A stretch of DNA of 64,000 nucleotides from Malachius bipustulatus (Eukaryota; Arthropoda; Insecta; Coleoptera; Melyridae): contig OU342631.1 in the NCBI GenBank assembly GCA_910589415.1, positions 12,152,001 through 12,216,000 on the forward strand. The letters run 5' to 3'. Below the pieces are notes generated by a model. That model ran no database searches, had not been told where the DNA came from, and worked only from the letters and a program-made list of their open reading frames with translations. Position 1 is the first letter of the stretch. Each line of letters starts with the position of its first letter. The translations under genes were made by a program, and so were the position numbers. This document shows, piece by piece, positions 22,903 through 37,009 of the stretch.

Positions 22903-25900
22903 TATGAAACACTATAGTCTCTAGTTCAAAAATTTTGATTTTGTGAAACAAAACAACCATCTTACCTTTTTGAGTTGGGAGATTAAGTGGAATGCTCAAG
23001 AACTTTCTTCTTTTAACAGTAAACCTTTGTAAACAAATCAACGTTTCTCTGTCTGACACTATCAGACACCACGATTCTTCTTTCTGCTTATTAAATTTCC
23101 TACTGTAGATATTCAAGTTGTCAGAACCTTCACGTTTAATATCAAATTCAATCAAACAGGAACTTCCAGCTGCTCCTTCAAAGCTCAATTCATTTTTTCT
23201 TTGATCAACCTTAAGATACACGTTTTCTTTCTTTGTCAAATTCTTGATGGTGACTTTTGAGCCCAGAACAGGAAAAACTTTCAACATTTTCAGAATTTCT
23301 CCAGATCTCACCTCTCCGAATATGTCCCTCATGATTGTACACATTTTTGAAAAACTTTCTCCTTTGTACGAACGCAGCAATGCCACAGATAGGGTTTCAT
23401 TTTTGGATAATTTGGCTCTGTACAACTTTTCTTGTAGGTCTTTACATGAAGCTTCGTTTACGTGAGGCAACATGAAAACGCTACCATGAGAAATCATCAA
23501 ACCTTGCATGATCATTTGACTCAGGTATATTAACTTGATGGTGCAGTCCAGCCAACCTTTCTGAGAAGCTAATGATACCATTGCCTGCAAATAGTCGTAG
23601 AAACATTAGGTTAATTCTAAACAAACATTTTTATCCTCATGCAAATTATTGTTGTACATGTGACCGTTTTATTTTTATTAGTACTTAAACCGCCACATCT
23701 CCAAATAAAATTTATTTTTTTATTACCACAAATTCAAGAATTTCAGGATTTTTTCATACATTTTACTGTTTGTAGCAAAATATCTCATCTGCGCGGACTG
23801 CACAGAAATCATTTTCTCCTTTCTGTCCATTTTTATAAGAAATAAAAATGAACAACCTAAAGCAAACCTCATGAAATGATTGCTCAAAAACAAGAACTAA
23901 TCAGAACAGCAATTGTGTAGATTATTTCTATGGAAGTTATTCTTAAATTGATTTTTTTAATTCTCTTTATTCTCAAAAAAAAAAAAAACTACAGATTACT
24001 GTCTCTTGCTCACCTGTATAATCCTCATAATCTGATCAAACACAGATTTAAGATCAAGCACATATTCTTGATTTGGCAGTTTTTTGTCCAACAAGTAAAA
24101 CATTAACATGAGCTGCACCTTCAGATGGGGGGAATCAAATGGTATTCTCGTTTTGAGATTGAGATCGACCACCATATCTCTGTAACAAAGAAATAAAAAT
24201 ATTAGAACGTCCATGATCTAGCTAGAAAGATACGACAACTGACTGACTCTTTAAACTGCTCTTAGTAAAGAACTCTTTAGTTGTGGTAAGTAATCGTGGC
24301 ACTACCAGTTACAAGTTCACCATTGTTTTCTCTCTTGTACTTTTGATCAGTCTTGAAATTATTCTCCTCGCTAATGTAAAATTAGTGATTTACTTTTATG
24401 ATTAGAGAAGAGCTACCAGCTATGTTTAGTAGCAGTGAAATTGAGACAGAGTTCATAGATGGAGCCACAAGTACTGTTTTAGCTTTGACGTTTGCGTTCT
24501 CTCAAATAAATGCTACACTAGCTGAAAGTGGCTGAGGCCCTTAGATAAGGAAAGTCTTTCCATACTGGTTCTATTGGCTACTTTAGCCCAATAGAACATT
24601 TTTTGAGAGAACGCAAACCTATAAAATTATGCTTAGGCCAGTCTTGCACTCAAATCTTGAGATATGGGCAATATTGTGTGAGAAAAAAAAACAAATATAA
24701 TTTTTGTTATAGGCCGGTATCCTAGTTCTCAACGCCTCAATTTAAAAATACGTCTCAGGATGGGAAAAGAAACTGATAATAGAATGTCTGAAAGAAGGAA
24801 GGAGATATTCAAAAAGATTACGAAAAAGGACCTGGAATTGTTTGAAGACGTTCAGGGGGAGCAAAAAATTATCAGGCAGCAGCTCCAATACACTCGTGAA
24901 AAAGATCAGGAATTGTTCAAGGTACAGCAGGAATTGTAGGTGTAGCTCAAGGAGAAATTGGTAAAAGAAATCTGGCTCGAGAAATTACTCAAAACTCTTG
25001 CAAGTTCTGAAGTGAAGCATTTTCCGTATGAAGCAAATGGCACAATGCCCTAGAGCGCATCTTTGTACCATTTTCATTAATAATTATTGTCAAACTTACC
25101 TATTTATATTATCTTCATTGTGACGTACTGGAAATAGAGCGTACTCCTCTACATGACAGATATTCAGTATTAAATCATCGATGGAGCTATCTTCTGCCAT
25201 ATAGGAATCCAAGTAGAGCATAGTTTTGCAACAAAGGTAATACTGGGCAGCTAACTGACCCAAAAATGTAGATTTATAGAGCTGCTGCAAATCCTGCAAA
25301 ATAAACCATAAAATTATAGATTCATATACATTTTATTATTGCTACTGTATGTAACAAGCGTCCCAGTAATCATATCTTAAAGCCAAGCAATGACATTGTG
25401 TTCATTAAAAATTTTCTATCTGCAATTATTATTACTTGAGGAATTGAATTGGCAGTTTAATTTTCCTAAATAAAATTCTGACCACCCTATACGAAGATGA
25501 TTAAGATCGTTTGTTAATTAATTATTTAGCTGATTGTATCCCAATGTATTTTACAAACAGGTGACTAAACTGCAGGTGCCTTCAAAGGACCCCACCATTA
25601 TTATGATATATTAAAACTTTAGCACCTACGACGCAATCAACCGATTTCCTTACCTCCATTTCAGAACTAACGCATCTCTTTTCTTCCAATTCCAAAACGA
25701 CAGAATCACAGAGCTCATTTAAAAACTCGTTAACGTTATCCGTATTATCCATTTTATAATAACTCGGATTAACCAAGAGACGTCTGAAAAAGAACGTCGA
25801 ACAAATAAAATTTATAAGCTGCGGCTTGCAAGTTATGGTCCCGTTGGCTATCTCGGCGTTCACGTGTTCCGGTAATACTTGTATCAGATTCGACTCGACG

Positions 25901-28900
25901 GGGAAAGGCTCGAACAGAAACTTTCTATAAAAGTTCTTCTTGCATTCCTGGACGAAGACGCAGGCGACCCCGCTTGTGTCGAACTGCGGTCGTCCAGCCC
26001 TCCCCATCATCTGCAAGACATCCGTTACGGGCATGTCGACGTAACGCTTGGTGGCTCCGTCGTAATATTCGGTTCCTTTCACTATTACAAGATGAGCTGG
26101 GAAATTCACCCCCCAAGCCAAGGTGGCGGTCGCAATCAAGACTTGAATCTTCTGATTAACATACAGAGTTTCGACTATTTTTCTGTCTCCTTCTTGGAGT
26201 CCGGCGTGATGAATACCGATCCCGAACATCAGCAAGTATTGAAGGTCTTTATCGTGGACTTCCGCTTGGATACCTTCTAGCTCGTCAGAGTTGCAATGGA
26301 GCCACTGTTTCGGGTTAACATCGTTCATTAAACATTTTATAAGATCCAGACCTGTCAAACGGGTTTGCTTGCGAGAGGAGACAAAGATTAGGGAAGGGCT
26401 AGTGGGAGCGTACTGACAGATAGCTTGATACGCAGGTTTGTTCATGGAAGCCATTCGTGGACAGTAGTTCTTAGCGGAAAAACCTGTCAAATGGATTTCT
26501 AATGGTACAGGTCTCACTGACGAACTGAAGTTGAATAATCCTTTCTGAAAATAATTTTATTAATAAATATTTTCATATTTATTGATTGCAATACAAACTT
26601 TATCGATTCCTAGCCAATTTGCCAGATCTCCCGCATTCGCCATAGCCGTTGAGAGTCCCACGATTCTAATTTTAGTGTTATTCATGCTGTTGATATAATT
26701 CATCCTGGAAACGATCACTTCTAAAACGGGCCCTCTTTCTTCCCCCAGGAGATGGATTTCATCAATTATAACAAGACCGACTTGTTTAACAAAGTTTTTT
26801 TGTAACCAATTACGACTCATTCCGTCCCATTTCTCAGGCGTTGTTATTATAATATTCGATGAAGAAATCAGTTCCGATCTTGGAGTAACATCGCCGGTAA
26901 CTTCAACCACTTTTTTATTGAGAGCCCTAAATTTACGAGTCCAATCTTCAACGCGTTCTCTCACGAGAGCTTTCATTGGAGCTATGTATACCACCTAAAA
27001 AAATCCCCGTTAGCTGGAAGAGCGATTAATATAATATTTACTCACTTTCAGGTTCGGGTTCAACCTGAATAGCCTCAATATGCAAATTTCTGAAACTATT
27101 GTCTTTCCTGAACCTGTCGGTGCTCCTAACAGTATGTTATTTTCCGTATTGTAGCAGCAATGAAATACTTGACTCTGCACGGCATTGAAATGGGTGAACG
27201 TGTATAAATTTTCAAACGATTCGTTATGGAGAGCGGTTTTTGGTAAAGGACGAACGCTCAGGAATTTAGTTTGAATACCGCAGCTGGGCAAAAGAACTAA
27301 ATTGTCTAAATTAATAGTTTCCAAACGACTGGCACCTGAAAATAAGTAAAAAATTATCTCAAAGTTAAGTAAAAGTATCACCAGAAATTACTCACTCAAA
27401 TATTTACTACTGCAAACTTTAACATAATATTCGGGAGCGTGGGGTTGTATGAGAGGAACCGTAAAGACTAGTTCGACCGGATCTCCAGCCATACACATAC
27501 GCTTCGATATTACGAACTGTTCGAAATGATAAATAGTATCATGTAAGGGATCTTCGACCCAGGCATAAAAGTGCTCCACTCCCGAATGAATGCTTCCGTC
27601 CCAGTTAAAATCGGCCGTCAACAATAGACAAATCCTCAAAACACCATTGGTTATCGGTTTAACGGTGGTATCGATATTCACCAAAGGGAAAGCCTTGCAC
27701 ACCTGCAAGACTTTACTAGCCACCCTTCTATTATGCAGCAGCTGCCCTATCTCAGATTCGCTCATTTCCCGCAACTCTTCGATCATGAAGTCTGGTATGT
27801 CAAAATTGGACACGCCCCTTAAATGCTGGTCTCGGAACTGCATCAGGGGGTTCTCGAAGTACCAAGTTTTTTGTTCCAGCATCTGAGCAACGGTAAGACA
27901 ACGATTCACTTGAGAAGCGTAGTTCTTGTCGACGGCGATTTCAAACAGTGCTCTGGCGAATCTGACAACACTCTGCATAACGTATTCGCAGTCGGATACC
28001 AAAGACGACACTCTTATTCTGCCTCTCGATATGTTCGATTGAATAAGTGTCGTTATTTTAGCTTGGACCGACGTCGTGTCTTGTGTTGTTTGAAGTTCGG
28101 TGTATTCGATTCGAAGACGATCCAGTTCTGGTAATTCTTCGTTTCTAACCTGCAATAATAATTTTCTGATTACATTTGAATGTCATCTTTAAAAAAAAAA
28201 AAAAATACAAACAAACCTGCACTTGTGAGAATTCTGAAGCACAGCTGATTAATCCTAAAATGTCGGATTCGGTTAAGTTGCGAACAAACTTTTCCTGGAA
28301 GAATTCCATCGTGTTGTAAGAGATGTAGTAGAAGCTGGCGATTCTGCCGAAATTTGTCGGTCGCAGCTCGCCGAGGGTTTGATCGAATCGAATCATTTGG
28401 GATTTTTCCAGAGTAGACGCTGCATTGTGAAGCCTTCTATGGAGAAACTCGTGGAACTTAAAATCGTCCTGAAATTTATCAAAAATTGGCTTGCGGACTT
28501 ATGGGTATTTTGATATTTCATACCCACACTTCCGTGAAAGTAATACCATAGACTAATGGGTTTTTTTTTATTCTCGAATATAAATATGTATTTGTTAACC
28601 ATTGCAAGGCTTCTCGAAGGTTCGTTACTGTCCCCAAAACAATCTGAAAATTATAAAAAAAAGTATAAAGTAACAGTAAACATAAATTATGTTATGTAAA
28701 AAAAGCTACTCAGCCCAAAGAGTCTACCACTGAATCTAAGTCAAGAGATTGCCAGGTCTCGGTCATTTTGCATTGATCATCAGTCGGAATAAAGTTCTTA
28801 GTAGTACTTTTTGTTTTACTGTTACTTTGGTATGTTTGTTTGAGATTTTAGTGTCAATCGTGAGTTTCGATTTTAACCCTGAAGGATAGTATGGTCAAGG

Positions 28901-31900
28901 ACTAGAATCGGATTTCCATTTCAGGATACAGCTACCGGTGTTGTTGAAATATGGAAGAATGAGGGGTGCGACAGTTGAACTAGCCCAAATTAGGGGTGTT
29001 CCGGAAGAACATAAAGAACAGTGGAATTTTGTGAGTTTAAGAAATATGAAATTGTAAATTTTCACTTCAGAGACAGATTTCTAAGGATAAATCAGCCATT
29101 TTTAATATACATTTTTACATCTTGCTGATGCAGTCATATTTTATTATTATGTTGAAAGGTATGTTTAAATTAATATTAACACAGCATAGGGGACAGACCA
29201 CATTCGATAGATAGATAATGCATTTATTTCAAAATAACTGTACATAACAGATTTGAAACAAGTCAAGAGAACCTATACATTATGAGGTATTTTAGTACAT
29301 ATTACTACACACGAAAGGCCATAAACTCAGCCACAGAATACCGCTCAATATTACATAAATAGTCATATAGGCGTTTTTTAAATGAAATATTTTTTTTTAA
29401 ATGAGCTTGATACAGGCATAGAAAGGTCCTTTTTGAAAGGTCAACCTATGAACAGGGAGATTGTAACGTTCTGGGAATCTAGTTCCATATTTGTGATCTG
29501 GGAAAAAGTCATGAAAATACTGAGGATGTCTCCTCAGAAACAGCATGCATCCATAAACATAAATACCAGTAAGTGTCAACAATTTTTCTTTCTTGAAGAC
29601 ACCCCTGCAGGTCTGCAAGGTCTTCATTTTGCACATAATTCTAAGTGCCCTTTTCTGAACCCTAAACACATCTACTGCAAATGTTGACTGTCCCCAAAAA
29701 ATAATCCCATACTTTAAAAAAGAATTGACGTTTCAAAAGTATGCAATCCTCACCACGTCACCTCTTGAATGTTTGGTAAGAACCCTTAGTGCATAACAGC
29801 AGGAGGACAGACTACTACATACATTGTCTAATGTGACATTCCCATCCTATATGCGAGTCGACATGAACTCCAAGCATTCTGCAATTGTCGGAAATTTGTA
29901 TTCTATCGCCGTTAAGTGTTAAAACATTGGGAATCTGAGATCTATTGAGATGAGTTTTGAAGACCACGCACTGCGTCTTCCCCCCATTAATTGTGAGTCC
30001 ATTGTCAGAAAACCATTGAGATGTTTTCTCAAACTGATCAGTGACTCGGGCTTGCAGTAAAGAGGCCATGTCTGCTACAATCAACAAATTGGTATCATCT
30101 GCATAATTAATCAATGTTGAACCAGGAATAGTAACTGACTTAAAGATGTCATTGATGAAAATTACAAACAGAAGTGGACCAAGGATACTACCCTGTGGGA
30201 CATGCAATCTGTCAGATTGGACCCTCTCGCCATCATTCTGCAGGAATACTCTCTGATATCGGCTAGTTAAATATGATCTAATCCACAGATGGCGGGACCC
30301 CTAATGCCATAATCGTAAAGTTTAGATAAAAGCTGATCATGATTGACTGAGTCAAATGCTTTTGACAGGTCTAAAAACAACCCGCAAACAAGTTCCCTTC
30401 TTTCAAAGGCCACCATAATTTCCGTTATGTATTCAAACAAAGCCGTCTCAGCAGATCTGTTCTTCAAGAAGCCATGCTGAAAAGGTCTGAATAGGTTGAA
30501 GGTAGTAAAGAAGTTCAGAATTCTATTGTACATAACCCGCTCAAATAACTTTGAGAAACTGGAAAGAATGCTTAATGGTCTGTAATTTCCCAAATTATTT
30601 GGGTCACCCTTCTTGAACATTGGGACAACCTTTGCATTTTTTAAGTCTTGTTGGAAAAATTCCCTCCCTTAATGAGCAGTTTATGATGGCGGTTAAGGGT
30701 TTGACGATACTGTAAATAACCTTCTTAATTAAGAAAACAGGTATCTCATCCTCCCCAGAGGATTTCTTACTCTCAAGCTGTTTTGTGATGGTGATTATTT
30801 CATCCTCTGTTGCGGACCTCAAGAATATCAACCTAGGATTCACACCGACCACAGAAACATAGTCCCCGGTGGAAACTTTTTGCAAATTTCCTGAGGGATG
30901 TGAGAAGAAACAATTCAGAGAATTCGAAACATCCCTCAACCCACCCTCAGGCAGAGTCCTTTTATTTGTTGTGTTTTTATCAGTAAGTTCACTAACTACC
31001 TGCCAAGTAATCTTACTTTTGTTACTAGCTGAGTTTATACGACTTTTTATCCTCTCTGATTTTAAGCGACACAATAGGTCAGAGTACTTTCGCTTCAAAG
31101 CCCTGTAAACTATGCTGGCCGGATAAAACCGAGCTAATACATAAAATAAATCCAGCCTCTGCCTGCAGTTTTTCAAGGCCGTCGATTCCCAGCGACAAAC
31201 ATTATTGCTTCCCAGCCTCACCTTAATGAATGGGAAATGTAAATGAAAGTAGTAATTAAACGTGTTCATGAATGCACGCTATCCGAGGTCAACATCTCCA
31301 GCAACATACGTGTTGGTCCACTGTTCCCGAAGCAAATCACTGTTGAACTGTTCTATATTACCAGAACTAAAATCCCTTCTATAAATATGATTGACTGTTT
31401 TATCAGGGACCAAATTGAGTTCTACCGATTGAGCTGTGTGATCATAGTTGTGACCTACAAGCACTGATGATTTAAACTTTTTTTAAACTACAAGAACTGA
31501 TATAAATATAAATGTAATTTCAAAATTATAGTCCCTCCTGCTTACTTGTGATCAGAAATTTGTGTTGCTTTGCAGGGTGTATTACGTCATTTTTGGTTGC
31601 TAACGAATTTGAAAGCCCTCGGGGCTACAAGAGAGGAAGAATTAAAAACCCTGTTTAAATTTTTCACGAAATAGAAATTAGAGGGGAGCAGAGTTTTGAA
31701 GGAAAAATTCTTGACAGCCATGCTATCTAGATTACCCATCACTCAGAGCTGAGTAGATTCCTGAATGAAGAAATTTAGCATACCTCGGCATTCAAATTAT
31801 CAGGTATACAATCCAGAAACTGACTTTCAATCGGTGTCTGGGTAGTCAGCATATTCAAATATTCGGTAATATTGTTGAAACCGGTTATGATCACACTATT

Positions 31901-34900
31901 TCCCGACGTGTCAAACTGTGGTCTCCCGGCACGTCCAAAAATTTGCATCACATCCAAAATATCCATATTAACGTAGGCGGATTTGGCAGCATCATAACGA
32001 GTTGTTCCCTGTAAAATAAATCGATAAAACAAATAAAATAAGCGGATAAAAGCAATTTTACCCTTATGATAACAGCGTGGGCTGGCAGATTTACACCCCA
32101 AGCCAAAGTGGTTGTGCAAACGATAACTTTGAGAACTCCTTTCCTAAACAAACTTTCCACTTCTAATCTATCTGGTCGACACATTCCTAATATAAAAAAT
32201 AAATAAATAACACATTTTTTTATGATCCGATTAAAGACAAAATGGAGCCACATATCTTTAGGTATGTATTAATTTATTTATTACCTGCATGATGATTACC
32301 AAACCCATTTGGTACCAAATTATGTAACTCGTCACTTTTAAAGTTATGATTTATATTATGCACCGATCTATCTGGAATAAACAGCTCCATCTGACCATGT
32401 TCTTGTGCAAGTTTCAATAAATTATTAGCGACCACGCTAGTTTGATTCCTCGAAGTTACAAACACCATGACCTTCAAAAACAAGCATTACATTTTCCTAC
32501 TATTAAAAAATAAGATGGACTAAAAACCTGATGTCCTTCTCTTATAAAAGGGATCATCTTTTCGTAGCAAACCATGTCCATGTGTTCGTTCTCGTTTTTC
32601 TTCTTCAGCATACCGATAAACGTCTGAGTTAACGGTACAGCCCTGAAGCGATTGTCGAAGAAAAAAAGCCCCTTTTTCAGGTTCACTTTCAGGAAATGAG
32701 CTACGTCCACGTAACCGGGTAAAGTGGCGGATAAGGCAACGATGCGAATCATGCTCTGACTGCTGATCACCTGCCGAAGCGTTCTGGCAACTAGCGCCTC
32801 GATTACAGGGCCCCTGCTGCCGTTCAGTAAATGCACTTCATCCAGGATTAGAAGTTTTACGGTGCTAGTGATTTCCGTATCCACTGCACCTTTTCTGGTA
32901 ATAACATCCCATTTTTCAGGAGTAGTCACGAGCATCTGTGTTTCGGCTATTTCACGTCTAGTCAACTGCATATCACCGGTTAGTTCTTTCACTGTTACCC
33001 CTATCGGAGACAGCTTTTTACTGAAATTGGCTACCATCTCGGTCGCTAACGCTTTCATGGGACAAACATATACAATCTGGAAATCAAGCGATAAAACATT
33101 GTAAATTCGTAATTATATTTATGGTTACTTTAAATGCATCCTTTTGTATAACATTGTTAATCATATGGACGCGAATTTGATGAACTATGCTGAGAAGGGC
33201 GATGTTCGTTTTCCCGGCTCCAGTCGGGGCGCAAATCAACATGTTTTCGTTTGAATTATAGGCGACCGGAAACACTTCCGATTGTATTCGATTGAGTCGT
33301 TTTATGTCACCAAACACCAGCTGTCCTGTTGGATCCAAGCTACTTATTTTAACTAGTTCCATGTCGTTTATATCAGACTTTGATCCACCCGGTATTTTGA
33401 ACTCTATATAATCATCTGTTTGTCTCTTTATAACGCTTTCGGGGAGCAGAAGCTTCACTCCGTTATAGACACCTGAAATAAAATGTCCATTAGTGAAGAA
33501 CTGAATGCTTATAACTGAAGATAATGCCAAAAATTAACAGAGAAAATCAATGAAAATACTTACTTGGAACCGCAGAGCCTCTGCTAGAATCGTGAACATG
33601 AGGTAGATCTTGAAACGAGTTATCCTTAGCACTTGTTCTCTTGAATATTGGCTTCGATTGAGCTTCCTCTGATCTGATAAAGAAAGTCCAAGTTGCAATA
33701 AAAATTGTAACGGAATTTTGAGATTACTTACCTGGTTATCGGCGCTTCTGGAACACCCTTCGATTTTGACTTTTTTTCAAGTTTCCTGAGCTGCTTCGCT
33801 AAATGTTTTTCTTCTTCACTTTGTACGACTATCTGTCCTGGTACAAGAGGCATCTGCCTTTGTCTTAGTTTTAATTGACTTATTTTATCGCTGATTTTAT
33901 CTTCTAATTGACGGGCAGCTAAATCTTCCCCTTAAAATAATAACAATCAAGAACGGTATTTTTGAACTACATCTTCTCCTCAATTAAACGGCATTATATA
34001 ATAAGGTTCCAAATAGATTGGCAGTATTGTTGTAAAAGAATGATCCGGGAAAGCTAAGGAGGGGGGTGACAACTCATATTCGTGTATGAATGAACTAAGT
34101 GTGCTAAGTTTCAAGGTTTTGCAAAAAATGGTGGGTCTATTGTTTGTTTTGTATTATACATTTCACATTTATAAGATGTGCCAATACATTCAATTACAAA
34201 TAACTTGTGGAATCTTATAAAAGAAATAAATAAAAAAACTTTCATAAGTAGATAATAATATCTAGAGACCACCCTGTATATGAGGTGATTTTACTGTGGT
34301 AATTATTGAAACCACGACTAAGCCCTACCGTGAGTAGAACTGAATGCGATTTCTTTAAATAATTATTTTGTCTTACCAAAATAAGGTGCCCAATCAATGA
34401 CAATCGAATATCTATTCCTTAAGATTTCACTGACAAATTCGAATATTTCACAGCCGAACATGTCTAAAAATTGATTGAGCAGCTCGTCATCAGTTTTCTC
34501 CGATTTTAGTCCCATATAAACCTCCCTTGAAAAGTCTTCTAAAGTAAATTCCGGAATATAATGTTTGTAAAACTCAAAACGTTCAGCTAGAGAATACCCT
34601 TCTGTTTCTTCATCCATAAATTCCACCTGAGTGACACACTCTCCGTCTATTTTACTGAAGGGGTCTCTAAAAATTGATTCCACGGGCCATCTCTTCGGTT
34701 TAATACTTTTTATCGGGGCAGTTTTGTGTAAAATTTCATTTCCGTTCGTTGTAAAAAAATTCTCGGGGATGTAGTCAATTAATACTGCGATAATCTGTAA
34801 TTGCAAACAGTAAAAGGTGAAATATTACATTAACTTTTTTCAGTGTCCACCATTGGCTTCTAGAGGATTTCAACTATTACTGATATAAAAATTCCCAGTA

Positions 34901-37009
34901 TTATACAGGTGTCCCATTAATAGTAGACCTAGCTAATGTCCTAGATTTTGGTAGGTTTAGTAATAAAAGGGAAAAATTCACACATTTTTTTCTCTTGGTC
35001 AATTCTCTACAAAATTATTATTGTCTTTTTGAGTAACAGGTTTACAACAATTTTTTAGACACACGTTTCATTATTTTAGACAGATAGGTACTGATACTTT
35101 TTTGATCAATTCCTTACACACCAGCTGTAGCAAGATGTTTCAATAGTGTAGTGTAGTGCAACAGTTCAAAAATAGAAATAAAGCAGAATTGACCCAACTT
35201 AATCGAACTTTTCTCTCTTACTGTTTCTAGAATCCCCCATGTAGTGCCACTTAGGTTAATTTTAAGTATAGGGACCTGGAGGCTGACCGTTGCTGATTGA
35301 CCCTCCACTAAAGTCAGCAGGTCTTTGGCAGGTTAGGTGTTTTTTTTCCTTGCCCTTACGGCTTTTTATATGCCATCTATATTTTATAATTTACTTACTT
35401 GAAATTTCAGGGAAAAAAATACCTAACCTGATCAATGACCTGAGGCCTAGGAGCCAGGTCCCTATACTTAAAGATTACCGCCACTTAAACTGGGGACATA
35501 CCTACCGATGTAAAGTCTGTACACTAAGAGTTGTCTGTTGTGAGAACTAAGGATACATCATCTCGTTATGTTTCTTACTCCTTCTATTGCATTGCATAGT
35601 ATATCGAGTTAAAATGGGACGTATTGTCAGAAATACGTTTGAATATCAGCAATTCTAAAAAGATGAGCGAGAGTGAGACGGAAGTATCGACTCGCGTCTT
35701 GATACGCTTAGATGGATACGATATTACGATAAGATTGTCGTCGCTACTATCAGTACTGTCAGTGTCAGCGGTAAATATACTAATAAAGGTTTGTATTGTG
35801 ATTTGAAACGTTTTTAATACGAAATTAGCAGAATTCCAGAATTACCTGTGTCCTGTGTTATTGTCCTGTGATAAACTATGAGTAACTTATTATAATTGCT
35901 CGAATGCCTAAAAATCTATTTCCTTGCTTTGCCTGGGAAACGATTGAACTCCCTAGTACGTGGTCTTGTGGTTAAATTGCTGGAATATTTTACTTGCAAA
36001 TAAGAAAACGGAGGTGTTATTCTTTCTTTTAAACGGCAACCAGCAGGTAGGTGACATGATATTTCTATCATGATGATAACAATAATTATTATCATTCTTA
36101 TTTACTTGCATTATATATATTTGTTATCAAAAAGTTGCAAGGCTCTACTTCGTCAATAACTTGTCGAAATAATATATTTATAGGATATTCATTATTCCTC
36201 AACACACGCCACTGACACGAACTGCGATACCACATCTGGTTCGACTTAGAAATAAGTGTACGATTCAAATCGAATTAAATGAAATTGTTTAGCCAGAATC
36301 AGTGTGGCATGACAACGGACAACTCTCAGTGTACAGAGCGTATATAGTGTGATACATAAAATTCAAATAATGGTGACTTCTATGCAAGTTCCATTAAATA
36401 CACATCGTTTTACACAACCAACAATAATTGAAACCAAAGAACTTTCCAATGATGAAAGCTACAGTATTACATAATCTGTAACATATGAGCTCTAGTTACT
36501 TGTTTCATATTTTTCCACTGCTGATACGGTAATTTTTTCAGTATTTCATTTTTAGGTATCCCTTTCTTAACGCAGCTCCTGAGAATTAGAATTAAAATAG
36601 TATCGCTCATTTCGTCCTGCATCTCTTCTTCTATCCTCATTTTCAGGTACATCTTGATAATCTTCTTCAACTGCTCAATGCAAAGCAGACATTTTAAAGA
36701 CGCTGCTTCGTCCTGTGATTCCTGAAAATGGAGATACAGTCTCTCCGCTTCGTACCTGCAAAAGTATTCTTGAAAATTATTTTATCCAGCTCTTCGGCTC
36801 TTCCTTAAAAAAAGAAAACTCACAGGAGATTGTTGGTTCTGATGGGAAGGTTCTTGATAGCTTGAGCTCCATAATAATCGTAGAAAAAATTTCTGTTCAT
36901 ATTTAAATTAGAGCTGTGGTTAGTTCCTGTAAAAGTAAATGGAAACAAATTAAATCTAGGAAAGGAAATTAAAAAAAAAATTAAATATTGCACAATTACC
37001 TGCAACCAT
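22823..37009 (-). CDS. ASCC3: ASCC3-type double Ski2-like RNA helicase
   Basis: Minus-strand exons: 37009-37000, 36926-36824, 36755-36500, 34794-34377, 33930-33732, 33673-33564, 33472-33129, 33076-32528, 32471-32285, 32186-32062, 32008-31784, 28643-28524, 28468-28217, 28149-27396, 27335-27046, 26994-26599, 26544-25654, 25293-25100, 24179-24014, 23584-22823. Every junction is in phase; total about 2,116 aa (human ASCC3 about 2,200). Cassette 1 has APTGAGKT at 447-454, DEVH at 559-562 and QIFGRAGRP at 789-797; cassette 2 has APTGSGKT at 1289-1296, DEIH at 1392-1395 and QMMGRAGRP at 1624-1632. Each is followed by a Sec63-like region. The family is the 3'-5' motor of the ASC-1 complex, acting on collided ribosomes and in alkylation repair with AlkBH3. 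Brr2 is the nearest alternative, but the N-terminus and linker fit ASCC3. Both cassettes look intact. Exons 1-3 are the least certain. Confidence 0.94.
24490..24620. mobile_element. 131-bp MITE-like element in an ASCC3 intron
   Basis: Perfect 17-base inverted ends, GTTTGCGTTCTCTCAAA and its complement, enclose a second inner palindrome built on GTTCTATTGGC and GCCCAATAGAAC. The nested arrangement would form a cruciform. There is no coding content, and I cannot tell the superfamily. Confidence 0.7.
24760..25055 (+). other. Degenerate charged coding-like fragment, unrecognised
   Basis: Between about 24765 and 24935 one plus-strand frame stays open and is rich in Lys, Glu and Gln (for example [19 protein letters not shown] and [14 protein letters not shown]). 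It is broken by stops near 24936 and has no ATG or splice context that makes a gene. It may be the remains of a transposon or retroposed coiled-coil gene. Confidence 0.25.
28925..31674 (+). CDS. Candidate nested two-exon gene inside an ASCC3 intron
   Basis: On the strand opposite ASCC3, 28925-29030 is preceded by CATTTCAG and followed by GTGAGT; 31576-31674 is preceded by TTTGCAG and ends in TAG. Joined, they give one open frame with no phase conflict: from an internal ATG at 28959 it encodes 56 aa, including [18 protein letters not shown] and [20 protein letters not shown], ending in KFFTK. An upstream exon supplying a longer N-terminus is possible but I did not find one. A LINE fills the intron. 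The composition (Trp, Leu, charged residues, helical pattern) looks protein-like, but I do not recognise the family. It could instead be a pseudogene fragment. Confidence 0.4.
29204..31480 (-). pseudogene. 5'-truncated, frameshifted LINE in an ASCC3 intron
   Basis: Read on the minus strand, the blocks are in order: an endonuclease tail ([14 protein letters not shown], near 31460), a linker, then reverse transcriptase with [18 protein letters not shown] (30600-30550), [13 protein letters not shown] (near 30360), [12 protein letters not shown] (30205) and NYADDTNL (near 30110), and a C-terminal tail ([10 protein letters not shown]). This is a jockey/CR1-like ORF2. The frame changes at least three times (about 30620, 30285 and 29780), so the copy is inactive. 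The 3' end finishes in repeated ATCT near 29204-29215, a simple-repeat tail. It has the same orientation as ASCC3. Confidence 0.88.
34905..35060 (+). repeat. Second copy of the ACAGG-TGTCCCATTAAT repeat
   Basis: It resembles the repeat at 5747 in its first 70 or so bases, including GGTAGGTTTAGTAATAAAA. It lies in the ASCC3 intron between coding exons 3 and 4. The right boundary is a guess. Confidence 0.5.
35262..35472. mobile_element. 210-bp MITE
   Basis: Inverted ends: TTAAGTATAGGGACCTGG on the left and CCAGGTCCCTATACTTAA on the right. An inner pair, CAGGTTAGGTGTTTTTTTTC against GGGAAAAAAATACCTAACCTG, also mirrors. There is no coding capacity. Confidence 0.8.

Noticed and set aside
25879..26280. 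133-codon plus-strand frame
   Set aside because: It is the antisense shadow of ASCC3 exon 17, which has intact helicase motifs.
36467..36499. Longer ASCC3 exon 3 reading to HMLQIM and a GTAATA donor at about 36464
   Set aside because: That donor leaves the wrong phase for exon 4. The donor GTAACT at 36499 gives phase 0 and fits.
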